A stretch of DNA of 64,000 bases. Origin: Massilia putida (GTDB lineage: Bacteria > Pseudomonadota > Gammaproteobacteria > Burkholderiales > Burkholderiaceae_D). Made by a program: the position numbers and the translations under genes. The notes beneath the pieces are model-generated. The model did no database searches, was not told the origin of the DNA, and worked only from the letters and a program-made list of their open reading frames with translations. Each line of letters opens with the position of its first letter. The stretch's first letter is position 1. The stretch lies in the NCBI RefSeq assembly GCF_001941825.1, contig NZ_CP019038.1:5146001-5210000 (forward strand), in the 5' to 3' direction. Positions 8,560 to 18,077 of this stretch are shown one piece after another.

Positions 8560-11500
8560 ATGAAGACATCACCTGCGGCACGCGGTGCCGCTGTTCGAAA
8601 ATCCCTGCTCGTCCTGACCCTGCTGTCGGGCGCGGCAGGGATGCAGGACGCACGGGCGCAATCCATTACCGGTGGCCTGTACGGCTCGGTACCGGCCGGC
8701 CAAGCCGCAGGCAAGGTGAGTGTGACCGTCACGAGTGCGCAAACCGGCTTCAGACGCGACCTGCAACCCGATGCGCAGGGCCGCTACAAGACCTCGGGCC
8801 TGAACCCGGGCCTCTACACCGTGACGTTCAAGGAAGGCAACAATATTATTGCCGAGCGCCAAGTCAGCGTGCGGCCGAACAGCGACACGGCCGTCGTCGC
8901 CGTCGCGGCGGAAGACCAGGGCGGCGGGCAGACGCCGGCCATCGTCACCGTCACGGGGCAGTCGGCCCAGACGACGGTGATCCCTATCGACGTGTCCACC
9001 CCGGAAATGTCCAGCCACTACAGCCGGGAACTCATCAACACCCTGCCGCTCGCCGCGTCGGCCAACGTCGAGACCATCGCGCGGCTGCGCTCCAACGTGC
9101 GCTACGACCAGAATACGACCGGGCTGGTGCAACTCGGCGGCGCCTCGCCGGCAGAGAATCGCTACTACCTCAACGAGTTCGATACCACCAACGACCGTAC
9201 CCTGCTGGGCGCCAACCGCCTGCCGCGCGAGGCGATCCAGGATACCGAAGTGATGGCGGGCAGTTTCGGGGCATCGTGGACGAACGCGACCGGCGGCGTC
9301 ATGGCGCAGACGGTGCGCCAGGGCTCGAACAACTTCCAGGCGGGTTATTCGATGTACTACACGCCGCGCTCAGCGACCAGCCTGGTGCCGAGCGACAAGG
9401 ACATCCGCGACGGTCAGGGGGGCTACTACCGCTACGCCTCCAGCAATTACAGCGAGGCGAGTACGACGCACTACCTCTGGGCCTCGGGCGCGCTGATCAA
9501 GGATAAACTGTTCGCCTTCGCGCTGTTGGGGGACAAGCTGCCTTCGAACAGCTACAGCTTCAGCCAGAACCGCGAATCGGTCGCCAGCTCGCGCAGCAAG
9601 AACGCGCTGCTGAACCTGACCTGGAACATCAACGAGGACCACACTCTCAACCTGATCGGCTCGCGAGCCTGGAGCAGCACCAGCACCAGCACGTACCGCC
9701 TGCTGAAGGACTACACGACCCAGGCCGGCGCCTGGTCGTCCAGTGCCTACTCGCCGGTGACGGAGCGCATGCTGATTGCCAACTACCACGGCAATATCAC
9801 CGACAACCTGCAAGTGCGGCTGATGGGCGGTTTCCTCGGCCAGATCAACGACCGGGCGCATGGCGCCGAGGACGTCCCCTACGTCGATTCCTACAGCAGC
9901 CGGACGCAGAAGACGACGAACATCGGCATCCAGGACCGCACTGTCAACTTCCGTCCCGACGATTATTGGCGCCGCGGCTACAAGGGCGACGTCACCTGGC
10001 GCCTGGCGGATCACCGGATCGTGTTCGGCGCCGAGTACTACAAGCACTTCCTCGGCCAGGACTGGCACACGCCGCAAGCCGGCTGGTACACCTACTACGA
10101 CCGTCCGAATGCCGTGCAGTTGCCCAATGGCGAACAGGTCAGCGGCCAGTATGTCGGCTACTACTTCAACCGCGAGTTCGGCAACATGGTGTCGATCAAC
10201 AAGGCCGCCTACCTCGAGGATTACTGGAAGGCGGGCGACCACGTGATCGTCTACGGCGGCCTGCGCTTCGACAAATACATCAACAAGGACGCGCTGGAGC
10301 GCCCGCTGTTCTCGTTCCCGATGACTTCGCCGCGCGTCGGCGTGTCGTGGGATGTGAAGGGCGATTCCAGCCTCAAGGTCGGCGCCAACCTCGGCCGTTA
10401 TTCGCTGTCCATGCCGTCCAACTTCAGCTTCGGCGTTGCCGAGTCGCACCTCGAACAGCGCAAGTGGTACCGCTACACCGGAATCGACCCGGCGACCAGG
10501 GCGCCGCTGGGCCTGACGCAGATCGGCTCGACCTACACCGTGCCGGGCCACGACGGCATCCCGCCGGAGGCCTACCAGGTGTCGACCACCAACCTGAAGG
10601 CACCTTACCAGAACGAGTTGCAGCTCTATGCGCAGAAGGCATTCAGCCGCAGCTGGGTGGGCCAGGTCGACTTCGGCTACGCCGATCTGAAGCGCGTCAT
10701 CAACTCGACCTGCTATGGCCAGGGCATCGCCCGGTATGCCAACACGCACGGCTACCCGGACTACCCGAGCGACTATGAGTGTTTCGAGTTGAACCCGGGC
10801 GAGGACCTGACCGTGACGCGTGACTTCAGCGGCACCGGCAAGCTGGAATCGCTGACCATCCCGGCCGCCGCGTTCGGACTGCCCAAGCCCAAGCACAAGT
10901 ACATCCACATGACCTTCGACGCGAGCCACTCGCGCAGCGCCGCCGAGCCCTGGTACCTCAACCTGAGCTATACCTGGACGCGCTCGTTCGGCAACGACAA
11001 CGGCTTCCTCAACCTGGAGAACCGCAACGCGGGCTACATCGGGCAAACCGGGATCTACGACTTCCCCGAGACCATCCAGGGCGCCAACGGCAACCTGACC
11101 AACGACGTGCGGCATGCGTTCACCGCCTCGGCCGCCTTCTATTTCCAGAACGGCCTGCGCACCAGCGGCATCCTCAGCATGCACAGCGGTGAGCCCGTCA
11201 GCTGCTTCGGCCTCAAGCCGGACGTGAACAGCATCTCCTACAACTGGGGAGACTGGGGACATTACTGCGACGCGTCCATGACGCCGGTCGGCATCAAGAC
11301 GGCCGGCACCAGCGGGCGCCTGCCGTTCTTCTGGCAGGTCGACCTGGGCGTGGGCTACGACAGGAACATCGGCGCGCACAACAAACTGAGCATCGACCTG
11401 AGCATCCAGAACCTCTTTAACCGCCGCGGCATCACCGACCGCTACAACACCTACAGCGCCGACGTGAACGCGGACAATACCATCGTGCCGGATGTCAACT

Positions 11501-11568
11501 GGGGCATCCCGAGCCAATACCAGTCGCCGCGCAAGGCCTCGCTGGCGCTGCGCTATACCTACCGCTGA
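8560..11568 (+). CDS. Oar-like TonB-dependent receptor (carbohydrate locus)
   Basis: 1002-residue outer-membrane receptor. It has a signal peptide ending near AQDARA (about residue 34). A carboxypeptidase-regulatory-like beta-sandwich follows at about 36–115 (ITGGLYGSVPAGQAAGKVSV through the ERQVSVRPNSDT segment). The plug starts at VTVTGQSAQTTVIPIDV. The large beta-barrel ends in the aromatic-rich strand ASLALRYTYR. This architecture is that of the Oar/SusC-like receptors that import oligosaccharides or peptides. A GGAGA ribosome site precedes the ATG. The beta-galactosidase gene starts 19 bp after its stop, so a galactoside-containing oligosaccharide is the likely ligand (inference from context). 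Confidence 0.9.
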   Translation: MKTSPAARGAAVRKSLLVLTLLSGAAGMQDARAQSITGGLYGSVPAGQAAGKVSVTVTSAQTGFRRDLQPDAQGRYKTSGLNPGLYTVTFKEGNNIIAERQVSVRPNSDTAVVAVAAEDQGGGQTPAIVTVTGQSAQTTVIPIDVSTPEMSSHYSRELINTLPLAASANVETIARLRSNVRYDQNTTGLVQLGGASPAENRYYLNEFDTTNDRTLLGANRLPREAIQDTEVMAGSFGASWTNATGGVMAQTVRQGSNNFQAGYSMYYTPRSATSLVPSDKDIRDGQGGYYRYASSNYSEASTTHYLWASGALIKDKLFAFALLGDKLPSNSYSFSQNRESVASSRSKNALLNLTWNINEDHTLNLIGSRAWSSTSTSTYRLLKDYTTQAGAWSSSAYSPVTERMLIANYHGNITDNLQVRLMGGFLGQINDRAHGAEDVPYVDSYSSRTQKTTNIGIQDRTVNFRPDDYWRRGYKGDVTWRLADHRIVFGAEYYKHFLGQDWHTPQAGWYTYYDRPNAVQLPNGEQVSGQYVGYYFNREFGNMVSINKAAYLEDYWKAGDHVIVYGGLRFDKYINKDALERPLFSFPMTSPRVGVSWDVKGDSSLKVGANLGRYSLSMPSNFSFGVAESHLEQRKWYRYTGIDPATRAPLGLTQIGSTYTVPGHDGIPPEAYQVSTTNLKAPYQNELQLYAQKAFSRSWVGQVDFGYADLKRVINSTCYGQGIARYANTHGYPDYPSDYECFELNPGEDLTVTRDFSGTGKLESLTIPAAAFGLPKPKHKYIHMTFDASHSRSAAEPWYLNLSYTWTRSFGNDNGFLNLENRNAGYIGQTGIYDFPETIQGANGNLTNDVRHAFTASAAFYFQNGLRTSGILSMHSGEPVSCFGLKPDVNSISYNWGDWGHYCDASMTPVGIKTAGTSGRLPFFWQVDLGVGYDRNIGAHNKLSIDLSIQNLFNRRGITDRYNTYSADVNADNTIVPDVNWGIPSQYQSPRKASLALRYTYR

Positions 11569-11587
11569 TCCGACCGGAGCCCATGCC

Positions 11588-13441
11588 TTGAATATTTCGA
11601 GAACGCTACAGGCAGGCCTGCTGGCCCTCGCCATGACGGGCACGGCGGCGCTTGCTGCTGCACCAGCCGCGCATCCGCCCCATTTCGCCATCGCCGGCGC
11701 GCGGTTCGAGCTCGACGGTAAGCCCTTCGTCATCCGCTCCGGCGACATGCACTATCCGCGCATTCCACGCGCCGCGTGGCGCGCGCGGCTGCGCATGGCG
11801 CGGGCGATGGGGCTGAACACCGTGACCACCTACGCCTTCTGGTTTCAGCACGAGCCCGAGCCGGGGCAGTGGGATTTTTCGGGCCAGAACGACCTGCGCA
11901 CCTTCATCAAGACCGCCGCCGAGGAAGGTCTGAACGTCGTGCTGCGTCCCGGGCCCTATGTCTGCGCCGAGGTGGACTTCGGCGGCTTTCCGGCCTGGCT
12001 GCTGCGCACGCCGGGGTTGCGGGTGCGCTCCATGGACGCGCGTTACCTGGCCGCCAGCGCCCGCTACTTCAAGCGACTCGCGCAGGAGGTGGGCGACCTG
12101 CAGAGCAGCCGCGGCGGCCCCATCCTGATGCTGCAGCTGGAGAACGAGTACGGTTCCTTCGGGCGCGATCACGACTACTTGCGTGCCGTGCGGGCGCAGA
12201 TGCGCGCGGCCGGCTTCGACGCGCCGCTGTTCACGTCCGACGGCGCCGCCGGGCGGCTGTTCGAAGGCGGCACGCTGGCCGATGTGCCTGCCGTCGTGAA
12301 TTTCGGCGGCGGCGCGGACGACGCCAAAGGCTCCATCGAAGAACTGGCCGCGTGGCGCAAGCAAGGTCCGCGCATGGCGGGTGAATACTGGGCCGGCTGG
12401 TTCGACCACTGGGGCGAGCAACACCACAACCAGAGCCCCGAGGAAGCCGCGCGCACGGTGGACTGGATGCTGGCGCAGGGCGTCTCATTCAACCTCTACA
12501 TGTTCCACGGCGGTACCAGCTTCGGCTGGCTGGCCGGTGCGAACTATTCGGGCACCGAACCTTATCAGCCCGACACGACCAGCTACGACTACGACGCCGC
12601 GCTGGACGAGGCCGGCCGCCCGACCCCCAAGTACTTCGCGTTGCGCGAGGTCATCGCCAAGCATGTGAAGGAAGCGTTGCCGTCGGTGCCCGCCGCCCCG
12701 CAGCCGCAGGCGCTGCCCGCCTTCGCGCTGCAGCCGGCAGGCAGCCTGCTCGCGCGGCTGGACGTGCTGTCCGAGGCGCAGTCTTCGCGCTGGATCCGGC
12801 CGATGGAGGCGTTCGGCCAGAACTACGGTTACATCCTCTACCGCAAGCGCCTGGATGCGCCGGCCAAGGGACAACTTGTACTGAACGAGCTGCACGACCA
12901 GGCCACCGTGCTGGCCGACGGCCGCGTCATCGGCCGGCTGGACCGGCGCCGCGGCGAGAACACACTGGCGGTCGATCTGCCCGCGGGCACGCAGATCGAC
13001 CTGCTCGTCGAGGCGATGGGCCGCATCGGCTTTGGCGCCAAGCTGGTGGACGACAACAAGGGCATCACGCGCAGCGTGGCGCTGGACAAGGAGGAACTGG
13101 AAGGATGGACGGTCTATCCGCTGCCGATGGACGCCGCGGCACTGAAGCGCCTGCCCGCCGGCGCGTCGGGCGACATGACGGCGCCGGGATTCTGGCGCGG
13201 CACGCTGACGCTCGACAAGCCCGCGGACACCTTCCTGGACACGCGAGGCTGGGGCAAGGGTCAGGTCTGGGTCAACGGCCGTCACCTTGGCCGCTTCTGG
13301 CGCATCGGCCCCCAGCAAACGCTCTACCTGCCCGCTTCGTGGTTGAAGGCGGGCAAGAACGACGTGCTGGTCTTCACCACCGAGCCGCCCACGGCGACGA
13401 CCATGCAGGGTCTGGCCGGGCCGGTGTACGAGACACCATAG
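11588..13441 (+). CDS. Secreted GH35 beta-galactosidase (TTG start)
   Basis: 617-residue glycoside hydrolase family 35 enzyme. I chose the TTG at 11588 because GGAG lies 8 bp before it and it yields a complete signal peptide (MNISRTLQAGLLALAMTGTAALA); no in-frame ATG sits there. The catalytic barrel shows RSGDMHYPRIPRAAW, the acid/base Glu187 in QLENEYGS, and the nucleophile Glu266 in GEYWAGWFDHWGE. The motif MFHGGTSFGW and C-terminal jelly-roll domains with GWGKGQVWVNGRHLGRFW follow. It presumably removes terminal beta-galactosyl units in the periplasm or outside, feeding the adjacent TonB receptor's pathway. It ends 13 bp from the convergent pilC. Confidence 0.92.
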   Translation: MNISRTLQAGLLALAMTGTAALAAAPAAHPPHFAIAGARFELDGKPFVIRSGDMHYPRIPRAAWRARLRMARAMGLNTVTTYAFWFQHEPEPGQWDFSGQNDLRTFIKTAAEEGLNVVLRPGPYVCAEVDFGGFPAWLLRTPGLRVRSMDARYLAASARYFKRLAQEVGDLQSSRGGPILMLQLENEYGSFGRDHDYLRAVRAQMRAAGFDAPLFTSDGAAGRLFEGGTLADVPAVVNFGGGADDAKGSIEELAAWRKQGPRMAGEYWAGWFDHWGEQHHNQSPEEAARTVDWMLAQGVSFNLYMFHGGTSFGWLAGANYSGTEPYQPDTTSYDYDAALDEAGRPTPKYFALREVIAKHVKEALPSVPAAPQPQALPAFALQPAGSLLARLDVLSEAQSSRWIRPMEAFGQNYGYILYRKRLDAPAKGQLVLNELHDQATVLADGRVIGRLDRRRGENTLAVDLPAGTQIDLLVEAMGRIGFGAKLVDDNKGITRSVALDKEELEGWTVYPLPMDAAALKRLPAGASGDMTAPGFWRGTLTLDKPADTFLDTRGWGKGQVWVNGRHLGRFWRIGPQQTLYLPASWLKAGKNDVLVFTTEPPTATTMQGLAGPVYETP

Positions 13442-13454
13442 CCCGCGTCGGGAC

Positions 13455-14693
13455 TTACACCACCGATCCCAGCTTGAAGATCGGCAAATACATGGCCACG
13501 ACGAGGCCACCGATCAGCACGCCCAGGATCACCATGATCATGGGTTCCATCAGCGATGACAGCGTCTTGACGGCCTCGTCCACTTCTTCCTCGTAGAAGT
13601 CGGCCACCTTGCCCAGCATGCCGTCCAGCGCGCCGGATTCTTCGCCGATGGCGACCATTTGCGTGACCATGCTCGGGAAGACGTTGGCGTTCTGCATCGC
13701 GACCGTCAGGCTCGTGCCCGTGCTGACTTCCGTCTGGATTTTTTTCGTCGCTTCCAGATAGACATTGTTGCCGGCGGCGCCGCCAACGGAGTCCAGGGCT
13801 TCGACGAGCGGCACGCCGGCGGCGAACATCGTGGACAGCGTGCGGGTCCAGCGGGCGATCGTGCCCTTGCGGATCACGTCGCCGAACACGGGGATCCGCA
13901 ACAAGATGCGATCCATCGCTTGCTGCACCTTGAGCGACCGGCGCCACGCCTGGAAGAAGAAGTACAGGGCGCCGAAGAGCGAGCCGAAGATGAGGTACCA
14001 CCATTGCACGACGAAATCGGAGATGCCCATCACGATCAAGGTCGGGGCCGGCAGGTTCGCGCCGAAGCTGGAGAACACGGATTTGAACGCGGGCACGACC
14101 CAGATCATGATCACGGCCGTGACGACGAAGGCGATCGCGAGGATCGCGCACGGGTACATCAGCGCGCCCTTGATCTTGGCCTTCAGCGCGAGCGTCTTTT
14201 CCTTGTAGATCGCCAGACGCGTCAGCAGGTCTTCGAGAATACCGGCCTGCTCGCCGGCGCCGACGAGGTTGCAGAACAGCGGGTCGAAGTACAGCGGGTA
14301 TTTGCGGAAGGCGTTGTTCAAGCTGGTGCCCGTCTCGATGTCGGCGCGCAAGTCCATGATCAGCTTGGACATCGACGGGTTCGCGTGGCCTTTGCCGACG
14401 ATGTCGAACGATTGCAGCAGCGGGACGCCGGCTCTCATCATCGTGGCCAGCTGGCGCGTGAACAGGGTCAGGTCCTTGTCCTGGATCTTCTTGCCGCTGC
14501 GATACACCTTCTTCTTGACCTTGGTGACCATGATGCCCTGGCGGCGCAGGGTCACGTTGACGATGGTCTCGCCGCCGGCGCGCATTTCGCCGCGTACGGT
14601 CTTGCCGGTCTTGTCCTTGCCTTCCCAGGCGAAGATGTATTCCTTGACCTGCGCGTTGGGAGCGCGGCGTGCCGGAGCGGATGTCGTTGCCAT
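13455..14693 (-). CDS. pilC: Type IV pilus inner-membrane platform protein PilC
   Basis: 412 residues, the usual length. Two T2SSF domains are visible: FTRQLATMMRAGVPLLQSFD near residue 78–97 and WTRTLSTMFAAGVPLVEALD near residue 280–299. Three membrane segments are present, one after each domain's first half and one at the C-terminus (MIMVILGVLIGGLVVAMYLP). PilC anchors the assembly ATPase PilB to the inner membrane. The gene starts 10 bp after the pilB stop. The pre-pilin peptidase gene pilD, which often follows pilC in related bacteria, is not here; a convergent beta-galactosidase lies immediately downstream instead. Confidence 0.96.
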   Translation of the reverse strand: MATTSAPARRAPNAQVKEYIFAWEGKDKTGKTVRGEMRAGGETIVNVTLRRQGIMVTKVKKKVYRSGKKIQDKDLTLFTRQLATMMRAGVPLLQSFDIVGKGHANPSMSKLIMDLRADIETGTSLNNAFRKYPLYFDPLFCNLVGAGEQAGILEDLLTRLAIYKEKTLALKAKIKGALMYPCAILAIAFVVTAVIMIWVVPAFKSVFSSFGANLPAPTLIVMGISDFVVQWWYLIFGSLFGALYFFFQAWRRSLKVQQAMDRILLRIPVFGDVIRKGTIARWTRTLSTMFAAGVPLVEALDSVGGAAGNNVYLEATKKIQTEVSTGTSLTVAMQNANVFPSMVTQMVAIGEESGALDGMLGKVADFYEEEVDEAVKTLSSLMEPMIMVILGVLIGGLVVAMYLPIFKLGSVV

Positions 14694-14703
14694 GTTTGGA
14701 TCC

Positions 14704-16437
14704 TTATTCGTTCGTGCAGCCGAGCACTTCCTCGAGGCTCGTCAGGCCTTGCTTCACTTTCATGAGGCCGGACCGGCGCAGCGACTTCACGCCCTCGGCC
14801 TCGGCCTGGGCGGCGATTTCCATTGCGTTGCCGTGCGCCAGGATCAGGGCCTCGATCGCGGGCGTGATCGGCATGATCTGGTAGATGCCCACGCGGCCCT
14901 TGTAGCCGGAGCCGAGGCAGCGTTCGCAGCCGACGGGGCCGTAAGGCTTCCAGTCGCTGTCCAGGTCGTCTTCGCGGAAACCGGCCGCCTTCAACGTGTC
15001 GCGCCCGATGTCGAGCGGCTGCTTGCACGTGCACAGGCGGCGCGCGAGGCGCTGGGCGGTGATCAGGATGACGGACGAGGCGATGTTGAACGGGGCCACG
15101 CCCATATTCATCAGGCGCGTCAGGGTCGACGGCGCGTCGTTCGTGTGCAGCGTGGAAAACACCATGTGGCCGGTCTGCGCCGCCTTGATGGCGATGTCAG
15201 CCGTTTCCAGGTCGCGGATCTCGCCGACCATGATGATGTCCGGGTCCTGGCGCAGAAAGGCTTTCAGCGCGACGGGGAACGTGAGGCCCGCTTTTTCGTT
15301 GACGTTGACCTGGTTCACGCCGGGCAGGTTGATCTCGGCCGGGTCTTCCGCCGTCGAGATATTGATCCCGGGCTTGTTCAGCAAATTCAGGCAACTGTAC
15401 AGCGACACGGTTTTACCGGAGCCCGTCGGACCCGTCACGAGCACCATGCCGTACGGGCGCGTGATGGCATCGATGAGGAGGGCTTTCTGGTCCGGGTCGT
15501 AGCCGAGCGAGTCGATGCCCATCTGGGCTTGCGTCGCGTCGAGGATACGCATGACCGTCTTTTCGCCGAACAGGGTCGGCAAGGTGCTCACACGGAAATC
15601 GATGGTCTTCGTGGGCGACAGCACGAGGCGCATGCGGCCGTCCTGCGGCACGCGCTTTTCCGAGATGTCGAGCTTGGCCAGCACCTTGATGCGCGAGACG
15701 AGCTTGTCGCGGATCGACAGCGGCGGGGCCAGGTGGTCGCGCAGCACGCCGTCCACGCGCAGGCGGATGCGGTACTGTTTTTCGTACGGTTCGAAGTGGA
15801 TGTCCGACGCGCCCAGGTTGATGGCATCCATCAGGACCTTGTTCAGGAAGCGCACGATCGGCGCATCCTCGACTTCCGCCGCGGCCGCGGCCGCTTCCGC
15901 CGCCCCCGCCTGCGGTTCTTCCTCGGCGAATTCGATGTCGCCTTCGTCGCCGACGAGTTCGCTCAAGTCCTGCTCGGCACTCTTGGAAATGTTCGCCAGC
16001 AGGGCAAGCAGGGCGTCGTGGGCGACGATGACCGGTTCGACCGTCGATTCGCTCTGGAACTTGATCTGGTCCAGTGCCTGGGTATTCGTCGGGTCGGACA
16101 GCGCCACCGACATCTTGTTGCCGCGCCGGGCCAGCGCGACGACGCGCTGCGCCTGCATCAGCTTGGGGTCGATGGCGTTGACGGGCAGCGCGTCCGGGCT
16201 GAGGGTGGCGAGGTCGAGCAGCGGGTAGCCGAAGGTCTCGGCGCAGAAGACAGCCAGGGAGCGCGCATCGACGGCGCCGGCGCCGAGCAAGATGTCGATG
16301 AAACCGGCTTTATCGGCACTCGCCTTCTTTTGCAGCGAATCCGCCTGCGGCATGGTCAAGCGTCCCGCCTGCACGAGGGCACGCGCCAGCCCGGGCAATG
16401 CAGTGCCAGGGTTGGTGTTGGGGAGGACTGCTGCCAT
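14704..16437 (-). CDS. pilB: Type IV pilus assembly ATPase PilB
   Basis: 577-residue cytoplasmic hexameric ATPase that powers pilus extension. An N-terminal GSPII_E domain with the MPQADSLQKKASADKAG region is followed by an acidic Ala-rich linker near residues 165–190. In the ATPase core are Walker A GPTGSGKT near residue 336, the Asp box, Walker B with MVGEIRDLETADI, and His boxes. A four-Cys zinc-binding site (RLCTCKQ and CERCLGSGYKGR) lies near the C-terminus. The start at 16437 gives MAAVLPNTN, the usual family beginning; a longer frame upstream has no homologous content. Probably co-transcribed with pilC. Confidence 0.96.
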   Translation of the reverse strand: MAAVLPNTNPGTALPGLARALVQAGRLTMPQADSLQKKASADKAGFIDILLGAGAVDARSLAVFCAETFGYPLLDLATLSPDALPVNAIDPKLMQAQRVVALARRGNKMSVALSDPTNTQALDQIKFQSESTVEPVIVAHDALLALLANISKSAEQDLSELVGDEGDIEFAEEEPQAGAAEAAAAAAEVEDAPIVRFLNKVLMDAINLGASDIHFEPYEKQYRIRLRVDGVLRDHLAPPLSIRDKLVSRIKVLAKLDISEKRVPQDGRMRLVLSPTKTIDFRVSTLPTLFGEKTVMRILDATQAQMGIDSLGYDPDQKALLIDAITRPYGMVLVTGPTGSGKTVSLYSCLNLLNKPGINISTAEDPAEINLPGVNQVNVNEKAGLTFPVALKAFLRQDPDIIMVGEIRDLETADIAIKAAQTGHMVFSTLHTNDAPSTLTRLMNMGVAPFNIASSVILITAQRLARRLCTCKQPLDIGRDTLKAAGFREDDLDSDWKPYGPVGCERCLGSGYKGRVGIYQIMPITPAIEALILAHGNAMEIAAQAEAEGVKSLRRSGLMKVKQGLTSLEEVLGCTNE

Positions 16438-16683
16438 ATGGTTAGGGTCGGAAGGACGACAAGAAGCCGGGTAGGACGAACGGCCCCGGCGGATGTTCTT
16501 GATGATGCCCGTAGGCATCAAATCGGTCAAGACTTTGTCGTACGGAAAGATGCGTGCATACCACGTGGACAAAATGGTAGGTAACCAGCTGCCAATATCG
16601 GGTGAACAACATCGTTATTCCTCCTGCAAGGAACAGGGGAACCGCCGGTTCGTGGCCGGCGGCGCTCGGCCGGCCAAGCCCGA

Positions 16684-17991
16684 TCAGGCTGCCAGCCAGC
16701 GTTTGACCGCGACCGGCCGCAACAGTTTCACGACCTTGATGGCCTGGTTCTGCACTTGCACGACTTCGATCACACAGTTGCCGATTTTGAGGGCGATGGG
16801 GAATTCCGGAATCTCCTGCAACTGTTCCAGCAGCAGGCCGTTGACAGTCTTCGGGCCGTCGAGGGGCAGGTCGAGGCCCAGCTTTTTATTGATGTCGCGC
16901 AGCGGCGTCGTGCCTTCGAGCAGCACTTCGCCCTGGGCATTCCACGCCATCGCGTCGCTGCGCGCGGCGCCCGGCGTGGAGGTCGTGAAGTCGCCGATCA
17001 TTTCCTCGATGATGTCTTCGAGGGTGACGAGACCCTGCACCTCGCCGTATTCGTCGACGATGATGCCCAGCCGCTCCTTGTTTTCCTGGAAATACTGGAG
17101 CTGCGTGAAGACGCCCGTGTCTTGCGGAATGAAGTATGGCTCCGTCAACAGTTCGCGGAAGTGGTCGATCGTGAGGTCGTCTTCCTCGTTCAGCAGCGCG
17201 ACCGCCTTGCGCACGTGCAGGATGCCGACGATGCGGTTGATCTCGCCTTCGTACACGGGCAGCTTGTTGTGGTAGCACGTGGTCAGCTCGGCCTTGATGT
17301 CGTCGACGGGCAGCGCGAGGTTCAGCGCCTCGATCTGGGGACGCGGCGTCATGATGTCTTCGACGGAGATCTTTTCCAGCTCGAACAGGTTCAGCAGGAT
17401 GCTCTTGTGCTTTTGCGGAATATAACTGCCCGCTTCCAGCACGACGGAGCGCAATTCCTCCGGCGACAGGCGCTGCTGGGCATCCGCATGGCCGGCCCCG
17501 ACGCCGCGGATGCCCAGCAGCCGCAGCAGGCCTTTCACGAACAGGTTGACGAACCAGATGGCCGGCTTGGCCACCTTCATCAGCGGTCGCAGCACGAAGC
17601 TGGAACCGAGCGAGATGCGCTCCGGATAGGTGGCGCCGATGATCTTCGGAGAGATCTCCGCGAACACGATCAAAAGGAAGGCGACGACGGCCGTGGCGAT
17701 CGTGATCACGCTTTCGTCGTGGCCGAAGAACAGGATGGCGATGGCCGTGACGAGCGCCGTGGCCATCGCATTGATCAGCGTGTTGGCGATGAGCACGAGG
17801 GACAGCAGCTTGTCCGTACGGTCCAGCAGCCACAAGGTGGTGATGGCGCCGCGGTGGCCCCGTTTGGCGAGATGGCGCAAGCGATATTTATTGGCCGCCA
17901 TCAGGGCGGTTTCCGCCATCGCGAAGAAGGCCGAGCAAAGGATCAGGAGGGCGAGTGCGAGAATGAGCACCCAAAGTGGTACGGTTTCCAA
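16684..17991 (-). CDS. CNNM/CorC–HlyC family membrane protein (TTG start)
   Basis: 435 residues with the standard layout: a CNNM (DUF21) transmembrane domain at 1–190 containing FFAMAETALMAANKYRLRHLA, two CBS domains at about 205–330 (IMTPRPQIEAL; LGIIVDEYGEVQGLVTLEDI), and a CorC_HlyC C-terminal domain. Members are linked to Mg/Co ion transport or tolerance. The start codon is TTG at 17991; the encoded N-terminus (TVPLWVLILALALLI) matches family proteins, so a downstream start is less likely. It precedes pilB on the same strand with a 246-bp gap, an order common in Oxalobacteraceae. Confidence 0.9.
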   Translation of the reverse strand: METVPLWVLILALALLILCSAFFAMAETALMAANKYRLRHLAKRGHRGAITTLWLLDRTDKLLSLVLIANTLINAMATALVTAIAILFFGHDESVITIATAVVAFLLIVFAEISPKIIGATYPERISLGSSFVLRPLMKVAKPAIWFVNLFVKGLLRLLGIRGVGAGHADAQQRLSPEELRSVVLEAGSYIPQKHKSILLNLFELEKISVEDIMTPRPQIEALNLALPVDDIKAELTTCYHNKLPVYEGEINRIVGILHVRKAVALLNEEDDLTIDHFRELLTEPYFIPQDTGVFTQLQYFQENKERLGIIVDEYGEVQGLVTLEDIIEEMIGDFTTSTPGAARSDAMAWNAQGEVLLEGTTPLRDINKKLGLDLPLDGPKTVNGLLLEQLQEIPEFPIALKIGNCVIEVVQVQNQAIKVVKLLRPVAVKRWLAA

Positions 17992-18077
17992 GGATCACCG
18001 TCAAGAATCGTCGGGAAACTGGCGAGGCCAGCGCAGAGGCCGATTCTATGACAAGGGGAGGGGGCTTGCAAGTTTGG

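Noticed and set aside
9370..11748. Long minus-strand frame opposite the first TonB receptor
   Set aside because: Same shadow pattern; low-complexity composition and no recognisable domain.
16642..16662. CCGCCGG…CCGGCGG hairpin after the CorC-like gene as a terminator
   Set aside because: No T-run on the coding strand, and such GC palindromes are common at this base composition.
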